Below, in pieces: positions 46,765 to 55,259 of a stretch of DNA of 64,000 nt (the first letter of the stretch is position 1; every line of letters starts with the position of its first letter). The stretch lies in NCBI RefSeq assembly GCF_023023025.1, contig NZ_CP095481.1, forward strand, positions 5,593,001 to 5,657,000, given 5' to 3'. The notes beneath the pieces were generated by a model. The model did no database searches. It saw only the letters and a program-made list of their open reading frames with translations, and was not told where the DNA came from. The stretch is from Amycolatopsis sp. WQ 127309. GTDB lineage: Bacteria; Actinomycetota; Actinomycetes; Mycobacteriales; Pseudonocardiaceae. Position numbers and translations under genes: made by a program.

Positions 46765-47169
46765 TCAGTCGGGGTGGACGTCGACGACGTGCACGTTGAC
46801 CACGGTGGCCACGCCCAGCTGCCGCGCGAGCTCCGCGGTGATCTCCCGCCGGAGCGTCTCGGCGGCTTCGTCGGCGGTGAGGCCGAAGCGGACCGACACC
46901 AGCACCTGGACCACGTCGTCCTCGACCGCGACGGCCGAGATCCGCACGCCGGCCGGCGCCCGCGCGGCGGCGATCGCCGAGGCCAGGCGGCCGACGACCC
47001 GCTCGGTCACGCGCAGGCTGCCTTCCTCGCCGGGCACGTCCACCGCCGTCCGGCGGCCGCGGGCCACCGTGCGCAGCACGCGTTCGACCAGGCCGGGCGG
47101 GGTCGGCACCCGGCGGCGGGCGGCCGCGCGCACGGCGTCCCAGCGGGGGTCCTGTTCCGGGTCCATCAC
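46765..47169 (-). CDS. Asp23-like protein directly after the ECF sigma gene
   Basis: A 134-aa protein. An N-terminal helical part ('DPRWDAVRAAARRRVPTPPG' and 'LVERVLRTVARGRR') precedes an Asp23-like domain ('LRVTERVVGRLASAIAAARA', 'EAAETLRREITAELARQLGV', 'ATVVNVHVVDVHPD'). Its start overlaps the stop of the sigma factor gene. The place normally taken by an anti-sigma factor is taken by this protein, so it could regulate the sigma factor; this is inference. GTG 47169 and ATG 47166 are both possible starts. Confidence 0.7.
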   Translation of the reverse strand: MMDPEQDPRWDAVRAAARRRVPTPPGLVERVLRTVARGRRTAVDVPGEEGSLRVTERVVGRLASAIAAARAPAGVRISAVAVEDDVVQVLVSVRFGLTADEAAETLRREITAELARQLGVATVVNVHVVDVHPD

Positions 47170-47726
47170 CGCTCCCTCAGCTCGGCGAGCAGCGCCACCC
47201 TGGCCCGGTGCAGGCGGGAGCGCAAGGCGCCGACGTTCACGTCGAGCACTTCGGCGACCTCTTCGTAGCTCAGCCCTTCCAGTTCGCGCAGCACCAGCGG
47301 CACCCGCTGGGACAGCTCGAGCCGGCCGATCGCGCGCAGCACGGCGTCGACCTCCTCGGCGCGCACGACGCGCCCCTCCGGCCCGGGCTCGGCCGCCGCG
47401 AGCAGCGCGCTGTCCACGGTGGACTTACCGGCGGGCTCGGGTGAATCCAGGGAGATCGTCGGCTTCCGGCGGCGCAGCATCGCGAGCGCGCCGTTGGTGA
47501 CGACGCGGTAGAGCCACGTCGACACGGCCGACTCGTGCCGGAAGGCGCCCAGCGAGCGCCAGGCGGCCAGCCACGCCTCCTGCACGACGTCCTCGGCCTC
47601 GGCGGCGCTGCCGGTGATCCGCAGCGCGACCCGGTACATCCGGGGCGTGTGCCGGCGCACCAGCACGCCGAACGCGGCTTCGTCGCCGCCGGCGGCCCGT
47701 TCGACCAGCGCGGCGTCGTCGGTCAT
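47166..47726 (-). CDS. RNA polymerase ECF-type sigma factor
   Basis: A 186-aa sigma-70 family protein. Region 2 is 'FGVLVRRHTPRMYRVALRIT' followed by 'DVVQEAWLAAWRSLGAFRHE' and 'TWLYRVVTNGALAMLRRRKP'; region 4 is 'LSQRVPLVLRELEGLSYEEV' followed by 'AEVLDVNVGALRSRLHRARV'. ATG 47726 overlaps the stop of the upstream reductase gene (ATGA). No classical zinc anti-sigma factor follows; Asp23-like genes do, which suggests it drives the envelope-stress operon it sits in. Confidence 0.92.
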   Translation of the reverse strand: MTDDAALVERAAGGDEAAFGVLVRRHTPRMYRVALRITGSAAEAEDVVQEAWLAAWRSLGAFRHESAVSTWLYRVVTNGALAMLRRRKPTISLDSPEPAGKSTVDSALLAAAEPGPEGRVVRAEEVDAVLRAIGRLELSQRVPLVLRELEGLSYEEVAEVLDVNVGALRSRLHRARVALLAELRER

Positions 47727-48457
47727 CCGCCACCCCGGCGGTAGCGCAGGAGCGTGAAGCCGTCCTCGACCAGGACCGACGCCAGGGCGAGCGCGCGCGG
47801 CGCGGCGAGGGCCGGACCCGCGGCGATGCGCCCGGCGCCGCCCGCCACGAGCAGCGGCGCGACGGTGAGGCACAGCTGGTCGACGAGGTCGGCGGCGATC
47901 AGCCCGGCGAACAGGCGCGGCCCGCCTTCGCAGTCGACGCGGCGCAGGCCGCGCCCGGCCAGCAGGTCCAGCGCGAGCGCGAGATCGACGTCTTCGTCCC
48001 CGGCGCGCAGGACCTCGGCGCCGGCCAGGTGCGCGGTGTCGGCGCCGGTGGTCGTGACCACGATCGGGGCCACGATCGTGTCGGTGAACAACGGAGAGTG
48101 CGGGTCGAGGTCCGCGGTGCGCGTCACGACGGCGATCGGCGGGACGTCCGCCAGCCCGAGACGGCGCCGGCGTTCGAGCCGCTTCGCGCTCGCCCGGACC
48201 CCGCGGTAGTCCTCGGCGCGCGCGGTGCCGGCGCCGACCAGGACGACGTCGCAGAGGTCGCGCCCGAGCAGGAAGACCTCGCGGTCGGCGGCGTGCGAGA
48301 GGCCCGCGGACGTCGTGTCGACCTCGACCGCGCCGTCGGCGGAGGCGACGAAGTTGACCTGGACCCACGACCGGTCGAGGGCCGCCGGGTAGGCGTAGAT
48401 CGCCTCCAGGTCGGCCCCGGTCAGCTCGCCCGGTGATGGTGGCCACACGCTCCGCAC
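47723..48457 (-). CDS. Pyrimidine reductase, RibD C-terminal domain family
   Basis: A 244-aa NADPH-dependent reductase fold of riboflavin synthesis type: 'RSWVQVNFVASADGAVEVDT', 'DVVLVGAGTARAEDYRG', 'RVDCEGGPRLFAGLIAADLV' and 'GFTLLRYRRG'. It lacks a deaminase domain. GTG 48457 is the start because the family begins just after it. It is the first gene of the sigma/Asp23 operon, an odd partner, and may act on another substrate than the riboflavin precursor. Confidence 0.85.
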   Translation of the reverse strand: MRSVWPPSPGELTGADLEAIYAYPAALDRSWVQVNFVASADGAVEVDTTSAGLSHAADREVFLLGRDLCDVVLVGAGTARAEDYRGVRASAKRLERRRRLGLADVPPIAVVTRTADLDPHSPLFTDTIVAPIVVTTTGADTAHLAGAEVLRAGDEDVDLALALDLLAGRGLRRVDCEGGPRLFAGLIAADLVDQLCLTVAPLLVAGGAGRIAAGPALAAPRALALASVLVEDGFTLLRYRRGGG

Positions 48458-48557
48458 CCGACCATCCCAGCACGCCCGGAAACCCGTTCTCCACCGGGGG
48501 ATGTGGCTACTCACCGGTGATCCGGGGCCGCCGCGGCGGCGGATAGGCTCTGCGACC

Positions 48558-49577
48558 ATGCCCGCGCACCTGACCGACCGCCGTCCCGTGCTCGGCGCCG
48601 ACGAGCTGATCACGGCGCTGGTGCCGCCGCCGCGTTTCGACGCGGTGCGGTTCGACACCTACATCCCGAACCCGGACGAGCCCAGCCAGGCTGCCGCGGT
48701 CGAGGCCTGCTCGGCGTTCGCCGGCCGCATCGGCGCGCGACCGGAGAAGAAGAAGTTCCGGCTCTTCGGCGGCTCCTCGGCGCCGTCCGGCCCGATGGGG
48801 CTCTACCTCGACGGCGGCTTCGGCGTCGGCAAGACCCACCTGCTGGCTTCGGCGTGGCACGCGGCGCCGTCCCCGAAGGCGTACGGCACGTTCGTGGAGC
48901 TGACCCACCTCGTCGGCGCGCTGGGCTTCCCCGAGGCCGTGCGGCGGCTGTCGGAGCACCGGATCCTGGCCATCGACGAGTTCGAGCTGGACGACCCGGG
49001 CGACACCACGCTGGTCACGCGGCTGCTGCAGGAGCTGATGGACGCCGGGGTGTACATCGCGGCGACGTCGAACACGCTGCCGGAGAAGCTCGGCGAGGGG
49101 CGCTTCGCCGCCGAGGACTTCCTGCGTGAGATCCAGTCGCTGTCGGCCCGGTTCGGCGTCGTGCGCGTCGACGGCCCCGACTACCGGCACCGCGGCCTGC
49201 CGGACGCGCCCCCGCCGGTCTCCGCCGACGAGCTGGAAGCGTCCGTCGCGGCCCACGAAGGGTCCACTGTGGACGACTTCGACGCGCTGTGCGCCCACCT
49301 GGGCGAGCTGCACCCGTCGCGGTACGGGCGGCTGCTGGACGGCGTCACCCGCGTGCACCTGCGCGGCATCCACCCGGCGCCGGACCAGAACGTCGCGCTG
49401 CGGCTGGTGGCGCTGGCCGACCGCCTCTACGACCGCGCGATCCCGGTCGTCGTCTCGGGCGACCCGCTGCCGGCGCTGTTCACCGAGGAGATGATCGAGG
49501 GCGGCTACCGCAAGAAGTACCTGCGCGCCATCAGCCGGTTGACGGCGCTGGCACGCGACGCGGCACAGACCACGTGA
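48558..49577 (+). CDS. zapE: Cell division protein ZapE-like AFG1 ATPase
   Basis: A 339-aa P-loop ATPase. Walker A is 'LYLDGGFGVGKTHLL', Walker B 'HRILAIDEFELDDPGDTTL' and the sensor region 'GVYIAATSNTLPEKLGEGRF'. ZapE/AFG1 proteins act on the division ring or on membrane protein quality control. ATG 48558 is chosen over an earlier in-frame codon at 48501. Its last 47 bases overlap the 3' end of the convergent PAP2 gene. Confidence 0.92.
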   Translation: MPAHLTDRRPVLGADELITALVPPPRFDAVRFDTYIPNPDEPSQAAAVEACSAFAGRIGARPEKKKFRLFGGSSAPSGPMGLYLDGGFGVGKTHLLASAWHAAPSPKAYGTFVELTHLVGALGFPEAVRRLSEHRILAIDEFELDDPGDTTLVTRLLQELMDAGVYIAATSNTLPEKLGEGRFAAEDFLREIQSLSARFGVVRVDGPDYRHRGLPDAPPPVSADELEASVAAHEGSTVDDFDALCAHLGELHPSRYGRLLDGVTRVHLRGIHPAPDQNVALRLVALADRLYDRAIPVVVSGDPLPALFTEEMIEGGYRKKYLRAISRLTALARDAAQTT

Positions 49578-50097
49578 CGAGCACGACGGCGACCGCGAAC
49601 AGCGTGCCGCCGACGACGTCCGTGAGGTAGTGGTAGCCCATGCCGATCAGCCCGGCGGTGGCCGCGAGCAGGGCCACGGCGCTCAGCACGACGACGTAGG
49701 TCTTGCGCGTGAGCAGCACCAGCACGGTCAGCACCGCGACCAGGCTGACGGTGTGGCCGCTCGGGTAGACGAGCGTGCCGTTCTTCCACCGGTCGTACAG
49801 CGGCTTGAGCAGCCAGGTGTTGAGCAGGATCGCCAGCAGCGGCCCGCCCAGCGCGAGCGCGGCTTCCTGCCGCCGCCCGGCGCGCAGGCACAGGAACACG
49901 GCGACGGCGGCCAGCGCGAACACGACGTACGGCTCGGTCGGCAGCACCAGGATCCGCGCCGCCACCGGCCCCAGGTGCGCGACGGCGCCCGCGGCGGCCG
50001 AGTCGAGCGCACCGGGCGTGTCACCGCCGGCGAACGGAAGCCCCAGCAGCAGGGCCAGCAGACCGCACCCGGCGGCGAGCACCCAGATCGTCCTCAC
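49531..50097 (-). CDS. PAP2-family membrane phosphatase
   Basis: A 188-aa integral membrane protein with an N-terminal hydrophobic segment and several more. The three phosphatase motifs are 'KPLYDRWKNG', 'YPSGHTVSLVAVL' and 'GMGYHYLTDVVGG', with the catalytic His residues in the second and third. The substrate is probably a lipid or undecaprenyl phosphate. Its end overlaps zapE by 47 bases in convergent orientation. Confidence 0.88.
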   Translation of the reverse strand: MRTIWVLAAGCGLLALLLGLPFAGGDTPGALDSAAAGAVAHLGPVAARILVLPTEPYVVFALAAVAVFLCLRAGRRQEAALALGGPLLAILLNTWLLKPLYDRWKNGTLVYPSGHTVSLVAVLTVLVLLTRKTYVVVLSAVALLAATAGLIGMGYHYLTDVVGGTLFAVAVVLVTWSVPRRVPAPSTG

Positions 50098-50145
50098 TCC
50101 CGCGAGGGTAGTCGCCGGCCAGTCCCGAGGCTGTCCACGGCCTGG

Positions 50146-51444
50146 TCAGGGCTGTACCAGCGCCGTGATGCCCCGCTGCGCCAGGTAGCTCGCGTCGCCG
50201 GCTCGGCTCTGCAGCACGAACGCCACCCGCGTCCCGGCGTCGGCCAGTGCGAAGAAGCGGTCCGAGCCCCGGGTCGGGTCCGCGTCCGGGATGACGATCG
50301 CCGTCGTCCGCGGCGCCGGTTTCGGCGGGGTGCGGTCGAACTCCGCCACCAGCGTCTTCAACGCCCGGCCGGCGGGCTTGAGGCGGCGGTCGTTCGTGTA
50401 CAGCCCCAGGTCGTACTCCAGCGGGTTCAGGCTCGGGACCAAACCAGGGTTGACGTCGTGGGAGCACCACCACGTGAAGCCCAGCGTGTGCGCGCACGAC
50501 GCCGCGTTGCGGATCGAGCGGGACAGCCACTCGGCGTACTGCGGGCGGGTCGCGTCGCTGAAGTGGATCGACGGGGCCGCGCCGTCCTCCTGGATCCAGC
50601 ACGGCCTCGCCGGGTCCGTCGCGTACGCCTGCGCCACCTGGATCAGGCGCTCCGCGTTGTGCGTCTCGAACGCGCCGAGCGGCGTCGTCTTGAGCGTGCC
50701 GAAGAACGACGTCCACGGGTGGATCGCCACGACGTTCCCCGCGTCGGCCAGGCCTGCCCGGGTGAAGTAGCGGCCGTTGTCCCACGGCGCGCGGTCGCAG
50801 CCGACCGTGTGCGCCTTTCCCGGCGCGACGCTCTCCGCCGTCTCGCACAGGGTGTGCGCCCACGCGTCGGCCTGCTCCGGCGTCACCGCCAGGCCGGCGA
50901 AGGAGTCCCAGTAGTAGTACGGCTCGTTCGACAGGTCGAACCCGAGGAACCGCGGGTGCTTCCCGATCCGCGCGGCCAGCGCCGTGAGCAGCGCGCGCTG
51001 GGCGTCGAGGGCCGCCGGGTCGGTGAACCAGTTCACCGGCTCCGGCGTGGTCTGCAGCCAGTTCGGCGTCCAGTAGCGGGCCGAGATGTGGCCGTTGAAG
51101 ACCGTCACCTCGACGTCGAGGCCGGCCGCGCCCGCGAGGTCGAGGAACCGGTGCAGCCGGTCGAGCTTCTCGCCGCTGACCAGGTGCGGCTCGGGCTGGA
51201 ACGCCGGCCACAGCAGCATCATCCGGATGTGGTCGAGCCCGAGCGCGGCGATGTCGTCGAAGTCGCGGCGCAGGTCGGCTTCGCGCCAGTCCTCCCACAT
51301 GTGGAACCAGCGCGTCGAGGGCGTGTAGTTGACGCCCAGCCGGAACGGCCGCCGCTTGGGGGCGGCCAGTGCGGGCGCGGCGGTGGCCGCCAACGCCGTC
51401 GCGACCGCTCCCGTGAGCACCGACCGCCGTTTGAGATCCGCCAC
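50146..51444 (-). CDS. Secreted GH5-like glycoside hydrolase (cellulase-fold)
   Basis: A 432-aa exported protein with a Tat-type signal ('LKRRSVLTGAVATALAATAA', then 'PALA'). The TIM-barrel has 'LGVNYTPSTRWFHMWEDWRE', the acid/base Glu in 'GFDLSNEPYYYWDSFAG' and the likely nucleophile Glu in 'CWIQEDGAAPS', with 'TWWCSHDVNPGL' near the end of the barrel. It probably cleaves a beta-linked glycan outside the cell; the sugar is unknown. It stands alone. Confidence 0.85.
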   Translation of the reverse strand: MADLKRRSVLTGAVATALAATAAPALAAPKRRPFRLGVNYTPSTRWFHMWEDWREADLRRDFDDIAALGLDHIRMMLLWPAFQPEPHLVSGEKLDRLHRFLDLAGAAGLDVEVTVFNGHISARYWTPNWLQTTPEPVNWFTDPAALDAQRALLTALAARIGKHPRFLGFDLSNEPYYYWDSFAGLAVTPEQADAWAHTLCETAESVAPGKAHTVGCDRAPWDNGRYFTRAGLADAGNVVAIHPWTSFFGTLKTTPLGAFETHNAERLIQVAQAYATDPARPCWIQEDGAAPSIHFSDATRPQYAEWLSRSIRNAASCAHTLGFTWWCSHDVNPGLVPSLNPLEYDLGLYTNDRRLKPAGRALKTLVAEFDRTPPKPAPRTTAIVIPDADPTRGSDRFFALADAGTRVAFVLQSRAGDASYLAQRGITALVQP

Positions 51445-51528
51445 GCCGCCTCCCTCGCCGTCACCCGTTCACGAAGATCTAGCACGGCGGGGAATTCGTT
51501 CTCCAGCGTTGACCGGCTTCCTGTCCGG

Positions 51529-52887
51529 TCAGGTCCCCGAGAAGGCGGCGTGGTCGGCCTCCGTCCGGTCGGCGTAGCGCACGGCGTACGCGCCGATCGC
51601 CTCGTCCAGCTCGGAGTCGTCGGCGAAGTAGCCGGACAGCAGCTGCGGGTGCAGCGACCGCGTGTGGGCGCGGGCGAGCAGCGCCCCGGCGAGCCGGCCG
51701 TAGTCGTCGAGGTGGTCCTTCTCCAGCTCCGCCGGGTCGATGTCACCCTTGAGGTTCCGGAACTGGCGGACGATGTACGGAACGCCGTCGATCGTGGTCC
51801 AGCCGAGCAGGATGTCGGTCTCGGCCTGCACGAGCCGGGCGCCGTCGACGATCCGGCGGCCTTCGTGCTCGGCGGCGGGCAGGTCCAGGTACGGCCCGAG
51901 CGCCGGCGACGCCGCCTGTTTCACCTGCAGGACAAGGTCTTCGTCGTCGTTGCCGTGCAGCAGCGCGACGTAGCTGCGGAGCCCGACGCTGCCGGTGCCG
52001 ACGACGCGGAAGGCGACGTCGGCGAGGCGGTAGCGCGAGATCAGCGTCCGCCGTGACTCACGCAGGGTGTCCACATAGGACGCCAGTCCGGCGGCGACGG
52101 CCTCCGCGGTCTGCTCGTCGACGTGCGTCAGCACCGGCGGGTCCTCGACGAACCGGTGGCGCGCGAGGCCCGTCCGGTGGTCGTCGACGCGCTCGGTCCA
52201 CTTCGCGGCGACCTTGGCGCTGTCGTTCTTGCGGGCCTTCTCGGCGGCGTCGGCGAAGTCGTCGATCAGCTCGTCCGCGCGGGCCTTCGACAGCACCGAC
52301 GAGTCCGGCAGCGCGTTCCAGCTGCGCAGGAACGGCAGCTCGGCCAGGGCGCGGATGGTCCGCCGGTACGACCTCGCCGCGTCCTCGGCGGCTTCGCGGC
52401 AGCCCGACTCGCCGATGCCGCCCTCACGGCCGGCGAGCACCAGGCTCGCGGCGAGCCGCTTGAGGTCCCACTCCCACGGGCCGGGGACGGTCTCGTCGAA
52501 GTCGTTGATGTCCATCACGATCTTGCCCTCGGGCGTGCCGTAGAGCCCGAAGTTCGCCGCGTGCGCGTCGCCGCAGAGCTGGGCGTCGAGGCCGGAGACG
52601 GGCGTGCGCGCGAGGTCGGCGCCCATCAGCCCGGCGGCACCGCGGAAGAAGGTGAACGGAGACGCGAGCATCCGCTCACGCCGGAGTTCCGCCAGTTCGG
52701 GCAGCCGTCCTTTGCCGCTGGCCTCGAAGTACTGCGCGGGTGTCGGCCGGTCCTTCGCGGCGGCCTCGTGGTCGTGCGCGGTGACCGGCGTCTTCTCCCG
52801 GAGCCGCTTCCCCTGCTCGTACAGCTCGGCCGGCGTGACGCTGTCCGCACCGGCCAGCGGCCGCTCCACCCATTCCCCTGATCCCAT
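51529..52887 (-). CDS. DUF2252 family protein
   Basis: A 452-aa protein matching DUF2252: 'RMLASPFTFFRGAAGLMGAD', 'LCGDAHAANFGLYGTPEG', 'MDINDFDETVPGPWEWDLKR' and 'FRVVGTGSVGLRSYVALLHG', then 'DDYGRLAGALLARAHTRSLH'. The DAH..NFG and D.NDFD motifs recall kinase-like folds, but the function is unknown. The gene is separated from rocD by a long palindrome. Confidence 0.88.
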   Translation of the reverse strand: MGSGEWVERPLAGADSVTPAELYEQGKRLREKTPVTAHDHEAAAKDRPTPAQYFEASGKGRLPELAELRRERMLASPFTFFRGAAGLMGADLARTPVSGLDAQLCGDAHAANFGLYGTPEGKIVMDINDFDETVPGPWEWDLKRLAASLVLAGREGGIGESGCREAAEDAARSYRRTIRALAELPFLRSWNALPDSSVLSKARADELIDDFADAAEKARKNDSAKVAAKWTERVDDHRTGLARHRFVEDPPVLTHVDEQTAEAVAAGLASYVDTLRESRRTLISRYRLADVAFRVVGTGSVGLRSYVALLHGNDDEDLVLQVKQAASPALGPYLDLPAAEHEGRRIVDGARLVQAETDILLGWTTIDGVPYIVRQFRNLKGDIDPAELEKDHLDDYGRLAGALLARAHTRSLHPQLLSGYFADDSELDEAIGAYAVRYADRTEADHAAFSGT

Positions 52888-52925
52888 ACCCGCCCAACGC
52901 CCGATCCGCCCGGTTCGCTCCCGAA

Positions 52926-52980
52926 GTCCGTGAATGCCACATCGAGGGACACTATGTCCCTCGATGTGGCATTCACGGAC
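52926..52980. terminator. Perfect 26-bp inverted repeat with 3-base loop, terminator-like
   Basis: Arms 52926-52951 and 52955-52980 (starting GTCCGTGAATGCCACATC) enclose CTA. It lies just after the rocD stop and upstream of DUF2252 on the same strand, so it could end rocD transcription, or affect DUF2252 expression. There is no strong T-run. Confidence 0.75.
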
Positions 52981-52989
52981 AACCGGGGT

Positions 52990-54222
52990 TCAGGGGCGGA
53001 TGACCTCGGCGACGGCGTCGATGCCACGGTCCAGCTCTTCGCGGGTGATCACCAGCGGCGGGGCGACGCGCAGCGTGCGGTCGTGCGTCTCCTTGCACAG
53101 CACGCCGCGGGCGGCCAGGGCCTCGGACGCCGCCCGGCCCTCGGGGCCGCCCGGCGCGATGTCGATGCCCGCCCACAGGCCGCGGCCGCGGACCTCGGAC
53201 AGGCCGCTCCCGACCAGCTCGGTCAGGCGCGTGTGCAGGTGGGCGCCCAGTTCGGCGGAGCGCTGCTGGAACTCGCCCGTCTGCAGCAGCTTGACCACCG
53301 CGCGGCCGATCGCGCAGGCCAGGGGGTTGCCGCCGAACGTCGAGCCGTGCTCGCCCGGCTTCAGCACGCCCAGCACGTCGCGGCTGCCGACCACCGCGGA
53401 CACCGGCAGGATGCCGCCGCCGAGGGCCTTGCCCAGCGTGTAGACGTCGGCGCGGACGCCCTCGTGGTCCAGCGCCAGCACGGTGCCGGTGCGGGCCAGG
53501 CCGGACTGGATCTCGTCGGCGATCAGCAGCACGTTGTGGTCGTCGCACGCCGCGCGGACGTCGGCGAAGTAGCCCGCCGGCGGCACGATGACGCCGGCCT
53601 CGCCCTGGACCGGCTCGAGCAGGACGGCGGCCGTGCGCGGGGTGATCGCGTCGCGCAGGGCGGCGGCGTCGCCGTACTTCACCGTGACGAAGCCCGGGGT
53701 GAACGGGCCGAAGTCGGCCCGCGCGGTCTCGTCGGTCGAGAACGACACGATCGTGGTGGTCCGGCCGTGGAAGTTCGAGTCGGCGACGATGATCTCGGCG
53801 GTGCCGTCCGGCACGCCCTTGACCGTGTGGGCCCACTTGCGGGCGAGCTTGACCGCGGACTCGACGGCCTCGGCGCCCGAGTTCATCGGCAGCACCATCT
53901 CGGTGCCGGTCAGCTCGGCCAGCTCGCGGCAGAACAGGCCGAGCTGGTCGTGGTGGAAGGCCCGCGACGTGAGCGTGACGCGGCCGAGCTGCTCGACGGC
54001 GGCGCCGATCAGGTCCGGGTGGCGGTGGCCGAAGTTCAGCGCTGAATAGCCGGAGAGGAAGTCCAGGTAGGACCGGCCTTCGACGTCGGTCACCGTCGCC
54101 CCGGAGGCTTCGGCGATCACGACGGGCAGCGGGTGGTAGTTGTGCGTGCTCCATTGCTCGTCGAGCGCGATGAAGCTCGCGGCGGTGGGGGCGGCGGTTT
54201 CCCGGCCGGCGAACGTCGTCAT
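52990..54222 (-). CDS. rocD: Ornithine aminotransferase
   Basis: A 410-aa PLP enzyme of class III. Key motifs: '[20 protein letters not shown]', '[18 protein letters not shown]', '[15 protein letters not shown]' with the PLP Asp, and the Schiff-base Lys in '[16 protein letters not shown]'. It makes glutamate semialdehyde from ornithine, which pruA at 38109 can oxidise to glutamate. ATG 54222 is the start. Confidence 0.92.
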   Translation of the reverse strand: MTTFAGRETAAPTAASFIALDEQWSTHNYHPLPVVIAEASGATVTDVEGRSYLDFLSGYSALNFGHRHPDLIGAAVEQLGRVTLTSRAFHHDQLGLFCRELAELTGTEMVLPMNSGAEAVESAVKLARKWAHTVKGVPDGTAEIIVADSNFHGRTTTIVSFSTDETARADFGPFTPGFVTVKYGDAAALRDAITPRTAAVLLEPVQGEAGVIVPPAGYFADVRAACDDHNVLLIADEIQSGLARTGTVLALDHEGVRADVYTLGKALGGGILPVSAVVGSRDVLGVLKPGEHGSTFGGNPLACAIGRAVVKLLQTGEFQQRSAELGAHLHTRLTELVGSGLSEVRGRGLWAGIDIAPGGPEGRAASEALAARGVLCKETHDRTLRVAPPLVITREELDRGIDAVAEVIRP

Positions 54223-54384
54223 GCGTTCAGGTTAGAGTCCGCAGACGCAGAGTTCAGCCGGGAATCATTGCTTTCACCCGTTGTTCGTTGCGCAATCCGC
54301 GGATCGGACCCCCGAATCGCTGCGGCGCCACCCGGCCGGGTGCGTCGACAGGAAAGCCGCCGCCCGACTGGCTATCGTCGCGGG

Positions 54385-55239
54385 ATGGCCAAGAAGAACG
54401 ACGAGGGAAGCCGGGTCCGGGACGCGCTGCGGATCACCGGGGAGCTGCCGGACCCGGGGTCGGCGCCGGTCGGGCCCGGCAAGAAGCCGAAGGCCCTCGC
54501 CAAGCTCGGCACCGCGGGCGAGCGGCTGTCCGCGCTGCAGGAGGCGCTCTACGCCGAGGGCGTCGGCGGCGGCGAACGCAACGTCCTGCTGGTGCTGCAG
54601 GGCATGGACACCTCGGGCAAGGGCGGCACGGTCTCGCACGTGCTCGGCCTGGTCAACCCGATGGGCGTGCGCTACTCGGGGTTCAAGGCGCCGACGGCGG
54701 CCGAGCGGCGCCACCACTACCTCTGGCGGATCCGCAAGCAGCTGCCGGTGCCCGGCCAGATCGGCGTGTTCGACCGCTCGCACTACGAGGACATCCTGGT
54801 CCCGCGGGTGTCCGGACTGCTCAGCGCGGAGGAGCGGCGCCGCCGCTACAGCGAGATCAACGCGTTCGAGAAGGAGCTGACCGACGGCGGCACCACCGTC
54901 GTCAAGGTCTTCCTGCACATCTCGCCCGAGGAGCAGCTCAAGCGGCTGCAGGCCCGGCTGGAGACGCCCGAGAAGCACTGGAAGTACAACCCGGGCGACC
55001 TCGAGGCGCGCTCGCACTGGCCCGCCTACCAGAAGGCCTACGCCGACATCTTCAAGAAGACGTCGACGGACTACGCGCCGTGGCACGTCGTGCCGGCCGA
55101 CCACAAGTGGTACCGGAACTGGGCCGTCGCGGAGCTGCTCATCGAGACGCTCGCCGAGCTGGACCCGAAGTTCCCGCAGCCGGACTACGACGTCGACGCC
55201 GAGCTGGCGAAGCTGAAGGGTGTTGGCGCACCGGCCTGA
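54385..55239 (+). CDS. ppk2: PPK2-family polyphosphate kinase
   Basis: A 284-aa kinase that moves phosphate between polyphosphate and nucleotides. Walker A is 'VLQGMDTSGKGGTVSHVL', Walker B 'GVFDRSHYEDILVPRV', and the lid is 'RLETPEKHWKYNPGDLEARS'. ATG 54385 is preceded by CGGGA; earlier in-frame codons to 54133 are unlikely. The peptidase gene starts 20 bases later, so the two may share a transcript. Confidence 0.92.
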   Translation: MAKKNDEGSRVRDALRITGELPDPGSAPVGPGKKPKALAKLGTAGERLSALQEALYAEGVGGGERNVLLVLQGMDTSGKGGTVSHVLGLVNPMGVRYSGFKAPTAAERRHHYLWRIRKQLPVPGQIGVFDRSHYEDILVPRVSGLLSAEERRRRYSEINAFEKELTDGGTTVVKVFLHISPEEQLKRLQARLETPEKHWKYNPGDLEARSHWPAYQKAYADIFKKTSTDYAPWHVVPADHKWYRNWAVAELLIETLAELDPKFPQPDYDVDAELAKLKGVGAPA

Positions 55240-55259
55240 GCGTCTGGAAGAGTGCGGGC

